Part shown: positions 9,883-19,314 of the stretch, one piece after another
Numbering within the stretch: position 1 is the first letter of the stretch
How the letters are laid out: every line of letters starts with the position of its first letter
DNA from: Pelagibacteraceae bacterium AG-349-O05
GTDB taxonomy: Bacteria; Pseudomonadota; Alphaproteobacteria; Pelagibacterales; Pelagibacteraceae
Assembly: GCA_003281005.1 (NCBI GenBank)
Contig: QCDE01000004.1
Coordinates: 1-64,000 of the forward strand
Length of the DNA: 64,000 bases
Reading direction: 5' to 3'
Translations under genes and position numbers: made by a program
Notes under the pieces: model-generated
Database searches by the model: none
What the model was told of the DNA's origin: nothing
The model's input: only the letters and a program-made list of their open reading frames with translations

Positions 9883-11010
9883 TTAAATTGACTCTATAAT
9901 TGTTGCAATACCCATTCCCAAACCAATGCATTGAGTAGCAAGAGCATATTTTTTATTTTCTCTTTTTAAAAGTTGTGCAGCTTTTCCTGTTATTCTTGCA
10001 CCTGTAGCACCTAATGGATGTCCCAAAGCAATCGCACCACCGTCTAAATTTAGTTTATTAATATTTATTTCTAAGTCTTTGATACAAGCAAGTGATTGAG
10101 ATGCGAAAGCTTCATTTAGCTCTATAATATCAATGTCTTTTATTGAAAGTGTAGCTCTTTCCAAAGCTTTTTTAGCTGCTGAAATTGGACCTAATCCCAT
10201 AAAATTTGGGTCACATCCCTCAACTGCAGTAGATTTTATTCTTCCAAAGATTTCTAAACCATTCTCTTTAGCAAAATTTTCTTCACATATTAGAGTTGCA
10301 GCAGCCCCATCAGTTAGAGGAGATGAAGTTGCAGCTGTTACAGTTCCATTTTGATCAAACGCTAACTTTAAACTATCCAATTTTTCCATTGTACTATTAG
10401 GTCTAATATTTTCATCTATTTCACAATTACCTATCTTAGTAATCTCGCTTTTAAATTTTTCTTTTTGTTGTGCTTCATTTGCTTTTCTATGACTTTCTAA
10501 TGAGAACTCTTGTTGCTCTATTCTTGAAATATTATATTTTTTTGCAACATTCTCTGCAGTGATTCCCATTGATAAATATAAATGTGGATTTTGTTTTTCT
10601 TCATCTGAATAAGGATAAGGCAAAGGATCAAACCCACTTCTAACTCTTGTCATACTTTCTACCCCTCCACAAATAAATGCCTTACCTGAACCCATTGCTA
10701 TTTTTCCAGCAGCAATATGAATTGCTTCCATTGAAGATCCACACCATCTATCTACAGTCATTCCTGGTACTCTAATATCTAAGTCAGACAAAAAGGTTAC
10801 TAGTCTTCCAATATTAAAACACTGTTCACCAACTTGAAAAGCACATCCAATAACAACATCTTCAATATCTTTGGGATCAATTTTTGATTGTGAAACTAGG
10901 TTTTTAATTACTTCAGCTAGCAGATTAACTGGTTTTACATCTATTAATTTTCCTTTATTTGCCATTGCAAAAGGTGATCTAGAGTACCCGGCTATTACTG
11001 AATTGTACAT
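9883..11010 (-). CDS. Acetyl-CoA C-acyltransferase (thiolase)
   Basis: Thiolase motifs (RWCGSSMEAIHIAA, NLDGGAIALGHPLGATGAR, ATQCIGLGMG). Confidence 0.93.
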   Translation of the reverse strand: MYNSVIAGYSRSPFAMANKGKLIDVKPVNLLAEVIKNLVSQSKIDPKDIEDVVIGCAFQVGEQCFNIGRLVTFLSDLDIRVPGMTVDRWCGSSMEAIHIAAGKIAMGSGKAFICGGVESMTRVRSGFDPLPYPYSDEEKQNPHLYLSMGITAENVAKKYNISRIEQQEFSLESHRKANEAQQKEKFKSEITKIGNCEIDENIRPNSTMEKLDSLKLAFDQNGTVTAATSSPLTDGAAATLICEENFAKENGLEIFGRIKSTAVEGCDPNFMGLGPISAAKKALERATLSIKDIDIIELNEAFASQSLACIKDLEININKLNLDGGAIALGHPLGATGARITGKAAQLLKRENKKYALATQCIGLGMGIATIIESI

Positions 11011-11115
11011 TTTTCTCTTTAATATTGTATTAATTTATATAGCTTAGCGTTTTAATTAATCAGGAAATTTGTCTTATTTCAAGTTTTAGATTAATTCAAT
11101 AAAAGTTTACTAATT

Positions 11116-13338
11116 ATGGATATTAAAAAAGTAGTTGTTATTGGATCTGGTACGATGGGTAGTGGAATTGCAGCACACCTATGTAATGCCAATGTGCCAG
11201 TAACTCTTTTAGATTTAACAACAGAAATATCTGAAAAAGCTAGAGATAAAATTCATAAATCAAGACCTCCATTGCTTTTAGACAAAACTAAAATTGAAAA
11301 TATTAAAGTTGGTAACATTAAAGATAATTTTGATATAGTGAAAGAAGCTGATTGGGTTGTTGAGGCAGTTGTTGAAAGAATTGATATAAAGCACAATATT
11401 TATGAAAAAATATTTAAGAATAGAAAACAGGGAGCAATTGTTTCATCTAATACATCATCTATCCCAATAAAAGTTTTGTCAGAAAAATTAACTGAAGAAG
11501 AAAAAAAAGACTTTTGTATAACTCATTTCTTTAATCCTGTCAGATACATGGGACTGTTAGAAATTGTTAAGAATGAAAATAATGATTTAAATAAAATTAA
11601 TTCTCTTAAACAATTTTGTGAAATAGAATTAGGTAAAGGAGCTATTGTTTGTAATGATACTCCTGGTTTCTTGGGAAATAGAATAGGTGTTTATGCAATG
11701 CAGGTAGCAATGACTGAAGCATTTAGAATGAAACTATCAATTGAAGAAGCTGATGCAGTTTTTGGAAGACCCATGGGTATACCCAAAACAGGAGTTTTTG
11801 GTTTATATGACCTAATTGGAATTGATTTGATGGCTGATGTTTTAAAAAGTTTTATTAAAGAACTTTCTGAAAATGATCAATTTCAAATAGTTGCAAAAGA
11901 AATTCCATTAGTAAAAAAATTAATTGATACTGGTTACACTGGACGCAAAGGAAAAGGTGGTTTTTATAGAATGAATAAAAGTGGAAACCAGAAAATATTA
12001 GAAGCCATTAATTTAGAAACAGGTGAATACGTAACTTCAAAAAAAATAGATTTAGGGGTTGAGACTGTAAATATAAATAATTTAATTAATCGAAAAGATA
12101 AATATGGAGAATATGCTTGGGAAGTAATTTCTAAAATAATAAAATATGCATCTTCTCTAGTGCCAGGAATTACAGATAAGTTCAACGATATAGATGAAGC
12201 AATGAGACTTGGTTTTAATTGGGCAATGGGTCCTTTTGAAATGTTAAAATCAATTGGGGTAGAAAATTTTTTTTCAAGAATAGATAATTTTGAAAACAAT
12301 AAATTTTTAGAAGATTTATCGAAATCAAAAGATGAAAACTTTTATGGAGAAAGACAACTTTACACTGCTATTGAAACACTAGGAAAAATTAGACCAGCAG
12401 CAATAAAAGTTGATAAAAATAATTCTGCTGAAATTTACCGTTTTAAAGATTTTAATATTGTTGAATTTACTACAAAAGCTTGTGCACTAGATTACGACTC
12501 GATGGATGCATTAAAAAATGCAACTGATAAACCGCTTATTGTTATGAATGAAAGTATGCAATTTTCTGCAGGTGTGAATTTAAGTTATACGATGAATTTT
12601 GCAGATAAGGGTGATTTCAAATCCATTGAAAAATTTATTAAATATTTTCAAGATACTTGCAAAACATTAAAATATTCTAAGTACCCAGTAGTGTCTGCGC
12701 CTTCTGGTCTCACATTGGGTGGTGGTTTTGAAGTTTTAGTTCAAAGCAACTTTGTTGCGTCACACACAAATATTGTGGTTGGTCTTGTAGAGACAATTGT
12801 TGGATTAGTGCCTGCTGGAGGTGGATGTAAAGAAATGCTTTGGAGATGGTCACAAACTGATGAAGCAAAATCTGATCCTGATTATGCTCCCTTGAAAGTA
12901 TTTGATATTATTGGATACGCAAAAACCGCAACTTCTCCTGTAGAAGCAGAGCCTTTAAAATATTTAAAACCTGAAGATAAAAAAATCATGAATAGAAACA
13001 GTCTTTTTGAAGAGGCGAGAAATCTTATCAATCAAAATAATGATTTTGTTCCTCCGGAAGAGTGTAAATTTAATCTATCCGGAAAACCTTTGAAAGAGAA
13101 GATGATTAAGGTTTTAGAAAAATTATATAACGAAAAAATTATTCTAGATCATGGAATGCATGTTGGAACAGAACTGGCAAATGTTTTAAGTGGTGGTGAT
13201 ACAAATTTAGATAAAACTTTATCAGAAGACGATTTATACAAATTAGAGTTAGATTCTTTTATGAGATTGATAGAAAGTAAAAAAACTCAGGATAGAATTA
13301 AACACACTCTTTCAACTGGAAAGCCTTTAGTTAATTAG
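11116..13338 (+). CDS. Bifunctional 3-hydroxyacyl-CoA dehydrogenase / enoyl-CoA hydratase with HCDH first and crotonase domain last (FadN-like order)
   Basis: N-terminal VVVIGSGTMGSGIAAHL Rossmann and HFFNPVRYMGLLEIV; C-terminal crotonase-like region (LTLGGGFEVLVQSNFVASHTNIVVGLVE). Confidence 0.88.
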   Translation: MDIKKVVVIGSGTMGSGIAAHLCNANVPVTLLDLTTEISEKARDKIHKSRPPLLLDKTKIENIKVGNIKDNFDIVKEADWVVEAVVERIDIKHNIYEKIFKNRKQGAIVSSNTSSIPIKVLSEKLTEEEKKDFCITHFFNPVRYMGLLEIVKNENNDLNKINSLKQFCEIELGKGAIVCNDTPGFLGNRIGVYAMQVAMTEAFRMKLSIEEADAVFGRPMGIPKTGVFGLYDLIGIDLMADVLKSFIKELSENDQFQIVAKEIPLVKKLIDTGYTGRKGKGGFYRMNKSGNQKILEAINLETGEYVTSKKIDLGVETVNINNLINRKDKYGEYAWEVISKIIKYASSLVPGITDKFNDIDEAMRLGFNWAMGPFEMLKSIGVENFFSRIDNFENNKFLEDLSKSKDENFYGERQLYTAIETLGKIRPAAIKVDKNNSAEIYRFKDFNIVEFTTKACALDYDSMDALKNATDKPLIVMNESMQFSAGVNLSYTMNFADKGDFKSIEKFIKYFQDTCKTLKYSKYPVVSAPSGLTLGGGFEVLVQSNFVASHTNIVVGLVETIVGLVPAGGGCKEMLWRWSQTDEAKSDPDYAPLKVFDIIGYAKTATSPVEAEPLKYLKPEDKKIMNRNSLFEEARNLINQNNDFVPPEECKFNLSGKPLKEKMIKVLEKLYNEKIILDHGMHVGTELANVLSGGDTNLDKTLSEDDLYKLELDSFMRLIESKKTQDRIKHTLSTGKPLVN

Positions 13339-13981
13339 TACCTAGCATTCTGAAGGTATTTATATAATCAGGTCTAAGCACGTAGATTGCTTTATTCCCT
13401 GTTTTAATTTTCTTAAGAATATCTAGCCCAAACTTCACTTTTCCAATTGGAGTATATTCTCCTTGATAAATTGGGATTTCTTTTAAGGTTATAAAAAACT
13501 CACTATCCTCAGTGTCAAATTCCGTTGATCTTGCAAAACCAACGCTGCCTTCAGTAAATTCAAAATCATCATTAAGTTCTGATTTTAATAATCCTAATCC
13601 AGATTTTCCACTTCCAATTTTTGAGTAATCTAAATATTCAATGTTTCCAAATTCAATATCACCAGCTTGCACTAACGTATTTTCAACAACTTTATAGAAG
13701 GCTGAACCATCATACATTTTTTTTTTAATTAGTGTTTTAAATCTTTCAACAGCTTTTTGAGATATTTCTGGGTATAGCTCAATAATTACATTTCCACATT
13801 CTAAATTCATCACAGCAATATTATCTGGGTTTTCAAAGTTTAATTTTTTTAAATCATTTTTTTCTACAAACAAACATTTATTTTTTAATAAAAAAAAAGA
13901 TGAAAAAGCAGAAACGCCTAAAACTAATAAAAAAATAAATAAAATTTTTTCTGATTTTGAAGCTTTAATTGTTTTAATCAT
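13331..13981 (-). CDS. Membrane-anchored cyclophilin-type peptidylprolyl isomerase
   Basis: N-terminal TM; cyclophilin-like blocks (YDGSAFYKVVENTLVQAGD, GSVGFARSTEFDTEDSEFFITL, PIGKVKFGLDIL). Confidence 0.85.
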   Translation of the reverse strand: MIKTIKASKSEKILFIFLLVLGVSAFSSFFLLKNKCLFVEKNDLKKLNFENPDNIAVMNLECGNVIIELYPEISQKAVERFKTLIKKKMYDGSAFYKVVENTLVQAGDIEFGNIEYLDYSKIGSGKSGLGLLKSELNDDFEFTEGSVGFARSTEFDTEDSEFFITLKEIPIYQGEYTPIGKVKFGLDILKKIKTGNKAIYVLRPDYINTFRMLGTN

Positions 13982-14706
13982 AAAATATTTTCATCGATTT
14001 TAAATATATTGGTCTTAATAAAATTAACTTTATTTTTTAATATAGAGTCATTTTTTATTTTCTCTTCAATTAAATTTTTATTAACCATTAAAAAAGAAAA
14101 GATTTCAGCCATATCTTCTGATGGAATTGATTTTGAATATTCCGTTAAAAAACCATTTGTGTTTTCATATAAATCTAAATTTAATCTATCAGAGCAAGTG
14201 GAACATTCAGCGTATTCGAAATCAGAATTATTAAATAAAGAAAATTTTCCATCATCAAAATCATCCTCATAACTATTTTGTATCATATGAAAAATTTCAT
14301 GATGGATCATTCTTTCAAAGTATTTTTCATTAAAATTTATGTCTAATATTAAGGTTCTATTTTTATTATCTGGTATTCCGCCAGTATTAATGTTCGAAAT
14401 AAATAAACCTTCACAAAATACAATATATTTTAAATCTATTTTCTTTAGGAAATTAGAATTGTACCTTTTTATATTTCTTTCCATAACTGGAAATTTTATA
14501 TTAAGATTTTCTTTATTTGTTTTGTTGCAAGTAATATTGTCATCTACTCCTATTTTAAAATCTCCTTTTGCATTTAGATAACGAATATTGTTCTCATTTT
14601 TTAGCTTGTAGATTTCTAAGTTTGGAATTTTTATTAGATTGTATATTTCATCAGCATTTACATGAGAAAACTGAAACATTAAGACAAATAATAATATGAT
14701 TTTCAT
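13978..14706 (-). CDS. Hypothetical secreted protein with putative zinc metallopeptidase motif
   Basis: Signal peptide; HExxH motif in RMIHHEIFHMIQNSY; 242 aa. Confidence 0.6.
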   Translation of the reverse strand: MKIILLFVLMFQFSHVNADEIYNLIKIPNLEIYKLKNENNIRYLNAKGDFKIGVDDNITCNKTNKENLNIKFPVMERNIKRYNSNFLKKIDLKYIVFCEGLFISNINTGGIPDNKNRTLILDINFNEKYFERMIHHEIFHMIQNSYEDDFDDGKFSLFNNSDFEYAECSTCSDRLNLDLYENTNGFLTEYSKSIPSEDMAEIFSFLMVNKNLIEEKIKNDSILKNKVNFIKTNIFKIDENIL

Positions 14707-14759
14707 TAATTTATTATAGACGAATTAGATTAGATAATATTATCTTAGATTATTAAAAA

Positions 14760-15719
14760 ATGACAAAAGAAAGAAACAAAAATCCTATTCAACCAGTAAG
14801 TGGAACAAAAGTACCACGATTTGCTGGACCGAGTACTTTTGCAAGATTGCCAGAATTGAGAGATGTTGAAAGTTGTGATGTTGCGATTGTCGGTGTTCCA
14901 TTTGATGCTGGAACTAGCTATAGGCCTGGAGCAAGATTTGGCCCTCAGAGTATCCGACAAGCATCTAGACATTTAAGAACAAATTATCACCCAAGTTATG
15001 ATGTGGAGCCTTTTAAAATACAACAAGTTGCTGATGCTGGAGATATTTCATGCAATCCATTTAGTATTGATGAAGCAATTAAACAAATAGAAGAGGGAGC
15101 AACTGATTTATTAAATAAAGTAGGTGGAATAATTAGTTTAGGCGGAGATCATACAATTGCAGTACCTCTGTTAAGAGCAATTAATAAAAAAAACAAAGGA
15201 CCAGTATCTTTAGTTCATTTCGATGCTCATTTAGATACTTGGGATACTTATTTTGGCGCTCCATATACTCACGGAACTCCATTTCGAAGAGCAAGAGAAG
15301 AAGGTTTATTTTTAGATGATGCTTCAATGCATGTGGGAATAAGAGGACCTCTTTATAGTAGAGATGATATTAAAAATGATGAAAGTTTTGGTTTTAAAAT
15401 AATTCACTGCGATGAATTTCAAACTGAAGGAACAGATAAAATTGCAGAAAGGATTAGAAAGAGAGTAGGAGATAATCCACTTTATCTATCTATAGATATT
15501 GATGTGTTAGATCCAGCATTTGCACCTGGTACAGGTACACCAGAAATAGCAGGAATGACAACTAGAGAAATGGTAAATGTTTTAAGAGGGTTGTCTGGAT
15601 TAAATTTAGTTTCTGCTGATGTGGTTGAAGTTTCACCTGCATATGATCATGCAGAAGTTACATCTCTTGCAGCTGCAACAATAGTTTACGAATTAACAAA
15701 TTTATTTGCAAAAACATAA
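14760..15719 (+). CDS. speB: Agmatinase / ureohydrolase family
   Basis: Arginase-family metal motifs (GGDHTIA, FDAHLDTWD, SIDIDVLDPAFAPGTGTPE). Confidence 0.9.
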   Translation: MTKERNKNPIQPVSGTKVPRFAGPSTFARLPELRDVESCDVAIVGVPFDAGTSYRPGARFGPQSIRQASRHLRTNYHPSYDVEPFKIQQVADAGDISCNPFSIDEAIKQIEEGATDLLNKVGGIISLGGDHTIAVPLLRAINKKNKGPVSLVHFDAHLDTWDTYFGAPYTHGTPFRRAREEGLFLDDASMHVGIRGPLYSRDDIKNDESFGFKIIHCDEFQTEGTDKIAERIRKRVGDNPLYLSIDIDVLDPAFAPGTGTPEIAGMTTREMVNVLRGLSGLNLVSADVVEVSPAYDHAEVTSLAAATIVYELTNLFAKT

Positions 15720-15739
15720 AGAAAGGATAATTTTAAACC

Positions 15740-17173
15740 ATGTTAGATAAAAAAAATTTTTATATTAATGGAGCTTGGGTTAAACCAAATAGTGCTGAGG
15801 AAATTAAAGTAATAGATCCAGCTACAGAGGAAAACTGTGCTGTAATTACTTTAGGAAATAAGGCAGATGTTAATCTAGCAGTTAGTGCAGCAAAAGACGC
15901 TTACGAGTCTTGGGCTTTTTCTTCTAAAGAAGAAAGGATCGTATTATTAGAAAAACTTTATGAAAATTATAAAAAAAGATGGGCAGATATTGCAGAAGCC
16001 ATAACACTTGAAATGGGTGCTCCAAAGGATTTTGCTACAAAATTACAAGCAGGAACAGGAGCAAGTCATATTAAATCATTCATCAGATATTTAAAAAATT
16101 TTGAATTTGAAAAACCTTTAGGAGAACACGCCCCTAACCAAAGATTAATTTATGAACCAAAAGGAGTTTGTGCATTAATAACACCATGGAATTGGCCAAT
16201 GAACCAAGTTTGTTTAAAAGTAATGCCAGCAATTGCTGCAGGTTGCACAATGGTTTTAAAGCCATCAGAATTAGCACCACTTTCATCAATGATACTTGCT
16301 GAAATTATTGATGAAGTAAAATTTCCTAAAGGTGTGTTTAATTTAGTTAATGGTGATGGAGCAACAACAGGTGATGCTCTCACATGTCATCCAGATATTA
16401 ATATGATTTCTTTCACAGGATCAACAAGAGCTGGAGCTTTAATTTCTCAAAATGCTGCTAAAGATTTTAAAAGAGTAAGCTTAGAGCTAGGTGGTAAAGG
16501 AGCAAATATAATTTTTAAAGATGCTGATCCAGAAGCTATTGAAAGAGGCGCTTTAAGATGTTTTAGAAATTCTGGACAATCTTGTAACGCGCCAACAAGA
16601 ATGTTGGTTGAGAAATCAATGTACGATGAGGCCCTTGAGAGATTAAAAAAATATACTGAAAACTTTGAGGTTGGTGATCCTAAAAAAGAAGGAGAGCACA
16701 TAGGTCCAGTTATTTCAGAAACTCAATACAATAAAATTCAAAGCTTAATTCAAAAAGGTATTGACGAAGGAGCAAAATTAGTTGCTGGAGGAACAGGTAA
16801 ACCTGATGGATTAGATAAAGGTTACTTTGTTAAACCAACTGTATTTGCAGATGTAAATAATGATATGGATGTTGCAAGAACTGAAATTTTTGGACCTGTT
16901 TTATCTGTTATCCCATTTGAAACAGAAGAAGATGCAATTAAAATTGCAAATGATACTTCTTATGGACTAACAAACTATATCCAAACTCAAGATTCTGAAA
17001 AAGTTCAAAGAGTTGCTAGAAAATTAAGATCTGGAATGGTGGATGTTAACGGAGCTGGTATTGCAGTTGATGCACCATTTGGAGGTTTTAAACACTCTGG
17101 AATAGGTAGAGAAGCAGGTGAACACGGGCTAGAAGAATTTTTAGAGGTAAAAGCTGTAGGTGGTTGGAGTTAA
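15740..17173 (+). CDS. NAD(P)-dependent aldehyde dehydrogenase
   Basis: 477 aa; ALDH motifs (TPWNWPMNQ, LELGGKGANIIF, NSGQSCNAPTRM); paralog of 72..1505. Confidence 0.93.
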   Translation: MLDKKNFYINGAWVKPNSAEEIKVIDPATEENCAVITLGNKADVNLAVSAAKDAYESWAFSSKEERIVLLEKLYENYKKRWADIAEAITLEMGAPKDFATKLQAGTGASHIKSFIRYLKNFEFEKPLGEHAPNQRLIYEPKGVCALITPWNWPMNQVCLKVMPAIAAGCTMVLKPSELAPLSSMILAEIIDEVKFPKGVFNLVNGDGATTGDALTCHPDINMISFTGSTRAGALISQNAAKDFKRVSLELGGKGANIIFKDADPEAIERGALRCFRNSGQSCNAPTRMLVEKSMYDEALERLKKYTENFEVGDPKKEGEHIGPVISETQYNKIQSLIQKGIDEGAKLVAGGTGKPDGLDKGYFVKPTVFADVNNDMDVARTEIFGPVLSVIPFETEEDAIKIANDTSYGLTNYIQTQDSEKVQRVARKLRSGMVDVNGAGIAVDAPFGGFKHSGIGREAGEHGLEEFLEVKAVGGWS

Positions 17174-18348
17174 TTTACCGATTTATCTTTTACACCTTCT
17201 AAAAACTTAAGGCATTTTTTTATTTCATTTAATTCTATGAACTCATCAATTTTGTGAGCTTGTTCTATAGATCCAGGTCCGCAAACAACCGTACTGATTC
17301 CTAATTCTTGAAATAAACCAGCCTCTGTCCCAAAAGAAACTACTTCTCTAGAATTATCACCAGTTATATTTGATACAAATTCACATGCTTCAGATTCATC
17401 TAGTCTGCTAAAACCAACAACTTCACCTATCACTTCTTTTTTAATATAAGAATCTGGAAATACTTTTTTCATTTCTGGCAGAAGTACTTCATTTGCATAT
17501 TTATCAATTTCATTAGTAACAAATTCCCCATCTTCTTTAACAACTGGTCTCGTTTCCCATTCAACACTACATTTATCTGCAATGACATTATGGGCAATAC
17601 CACCTTTAATACCTCCAATTGATAAAGTTGAATGTGGAGGATCAAAAACACTATTTTCTTTTACTCTTTTTTTTAATTGTTCTCTTATTTCCAAAAGTTT
17701 TCCAACATACCTAGTAGCATATTCAGCAGCATTTACTCCTAAATGTGGTTTTGAACTATGTCCTGCGAGTCCTCCAAAGTGAACTGTGTATTCGTTCATA
17801 CCTTTGTGAGCATCTATAATTTTCATTGTAGTTGGTTCACCAATTATACAAATTCCATTTTTGATATCTCTTTTTTTCAATTCCTCTATTAACAAAGGAG
17901 CTCCAATACATGCTGTCTCTTCATCAAATGTGTAACAGAAATGTAAGTCTCTATCTAAATTACTTTCTTTGAATATAGGTGCATAAGCAAGTGTACATGC
18001 GATAAAACCTTTCATGTCACATGAACCTCTTCCATATAATTTATCATTTTTAATAGTTGCAACGAATGGATCGCTACTCCAACCTTTAGATACGGGAACC
18101 ACATCAGTGTGTCCAGATAATATAATTGGTTTTTTTGTGCTTTGATTTTTTGCTTTTAAAGTTCCAAAAAGATTTACTCTTTTTTTATCACCATCATAAA
18201 CTTTGAAAGTATCTATTCCGACGTTATTTAAAATTTTTTCACAATATTTAATTAAATTACTGTTATCTTGACCTGATACAGTTTTAAATGCGATTAAGTC
18301 AGTTAAAATCTTGATTGATTTTTCATATAAATTGTTATCTATACTCAT
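17170..18348 (-). CDS. argE: Acetylornithine deacetylase (M20 family)
   Basis: M20 motifs (LSGHTDVVPV, GRGSCDMKGFIA, TFDEETACIGA, HKGMNEYTVHFGGLAGHSS). Confidence 0.85.
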   Translation of the reverse strand: MSIDNNLYEKSIKILTDLIAFKTVSGQDNSNLIKYCEKILNNVGIDTFKVYDGDKKRVNLFGTLKAKNQSTKKPIILSGHTDVVPVSKGWSSDPFVATIKNDKLYGRGSCDMKGFIACTLAYAPIFKESNLDRDLHFCYTFDEETACIGAPLLIEELKKRDIKNGICIIGEPTTMKIIDAHKGMNEYTVHFGGLAGHSSKPHLGVNAAEYATRYVGKLLEIREQLKKRVKENSVFDPPHSTLSIGGIKGGIAHNVIADKCSVEWETRPVVKEDGEFVTNEIDKYANEVLLPEMKKVFPDSYIKKEVIGEVVGFSRLDESEACEFVSNITGDNSREVVSFGTEAGLFQELGISTVVCGPGSIEQAHKIDEFIELNEIKKCLKFLEGVKDKSVN

Positions 18349-18372
18349 AAACTTAAAACACTATATTATATT

Positions 18373-18717
18373 ATGATTAAAGAGCAAATTACCTATAATG
18401 ATTTTGATAAAGTAGATATTAGAATTGGTACTGTAATTTCTGTAAAAAAAAATGAAAAAGCTAGAAAACCTTCATTAGTTATAGAAGTTGATTTTGGAAG
18501 TGAAATTGGTATTAAGCAATCTTCAGCTCAAATTACTCATTACTATAATGAGGAGAATTTAAAAGGAAAACAAGTTATTGCTGTTTGTAACTTTCCTGAG
18601 AAAAACATTGCTGGAATAGTTTCTCAAGTATTGGTTTTAGGAGCAATTGATGCTGATGGCAAGGTTACGCTTGTTCATCCCTCTCAAAAAGCAGAAAATG
18701 GATTACCAATCGCTTAG
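18373..18717 (+). CDS. tRNA-binding domain protein, CsaA-like
   Basis: 114 aa; FDKVDIRIGTVISV ... KQVIAVCNFPEKNIAGIVSQVLVLGA. Confidence 0.85.
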   Translation: MIKEQITYNDFDKVDIRIGTVISVKKNEKARKPSLVIEVDFGSEIGIKQSSAQITHYYNEENLKGKQVIAVCNFPEKNIAGIVSQVLVLGAIDADGKVTLVHPSQKAENGLPIA

Positions 18718-18719
18718 TA

Positions 18720-19313
18720 ATGCATCCTGAAATTCTTTCTATAACTTTATTTGGAATTGTTGCAGCATTTACTCCTGGACCAAATAATTTTGTTGCTTTC
18801 TATTCTGGTTTCAATTTTGGTATTCTAAGAACACTACCGCATATAATTGGTGTAACTTTAGGGTTTCCTTTTTTGTTATTATGTTTAGCTCTAGGTCTTA
18901 TAAATATTTTTAAGCTCTATCCTTTGATCCAAGAGGTGTTAAAATATTTAGGAACACTATTTTTAATTTATTTAGCATACAAAATTTCTTTTTCAGGACC
19001 TTCTGATAAGGAAAATAAAAATAAAAATCCAATTAAGTTTCATGAAACATTTATTTTTCAATTTTTAAATCCTAAAGGCGTTATTGCATCAATTATTCTT
19101 GTTTCAACTTATATTAATCCAGGAGAAACCTTTATAAGTTATACGACTCAAATTATTATTATGGCCTTAATTGTTTCAGTGACCAGTATAACTCTGTGGA
19201 CTTTTTTAGGTAAATTTTTTAGGAAATTCGCGACAAATCAGAAATTTATTAATTACTTTAATTATGCTATGTCACTGCTTCTTTTAACAAGCATAATAAC
19301 TTTTTATTTATAA
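18720..19313 (+). CDS. LysE family transporter
   Basis: FTPGPNNFVAFYSGFNFG motif, about 6 TM, 197 aa. Confidence 0.87.
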   Translation: MHPEILSITLFGIVAAFTPGPNNFVAFYSGFNFGILRTLPHIIGVTLGFPFLLLCLALGLINIFKLYPLIQEVLKYLGTLFLIYLAYKISFSGPSDKENKNKNPIKFHETFIFQFLNPKGVIASIILVSTYINPGETFISYTTQIIIMALIVSVTSITLWTFLGKFFRKFATNQKFINYFNYAMSLLLLTSIITFYL

Positions 19314-19314
19314 T

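Noticed and set aside
9551-9931. 126-aa minus-strand ORF antisense to potC
   Set aside because: Overlaps a well-supported permease gene on the other strand, low-complexity content and no recognisable domain; typical shadow ORF.
11964-12299. 111-aa minus-strand ORF antisense to the FadN-like gene
   Set aside because: Inside a clear CDS on the opposite strand with no supporting motif.
11116-13338. Reverse domain order (HCDH before crotonase) as a novel fusion
   Set aside because: This order is known for FadN-type enzymes, so it is not novel.
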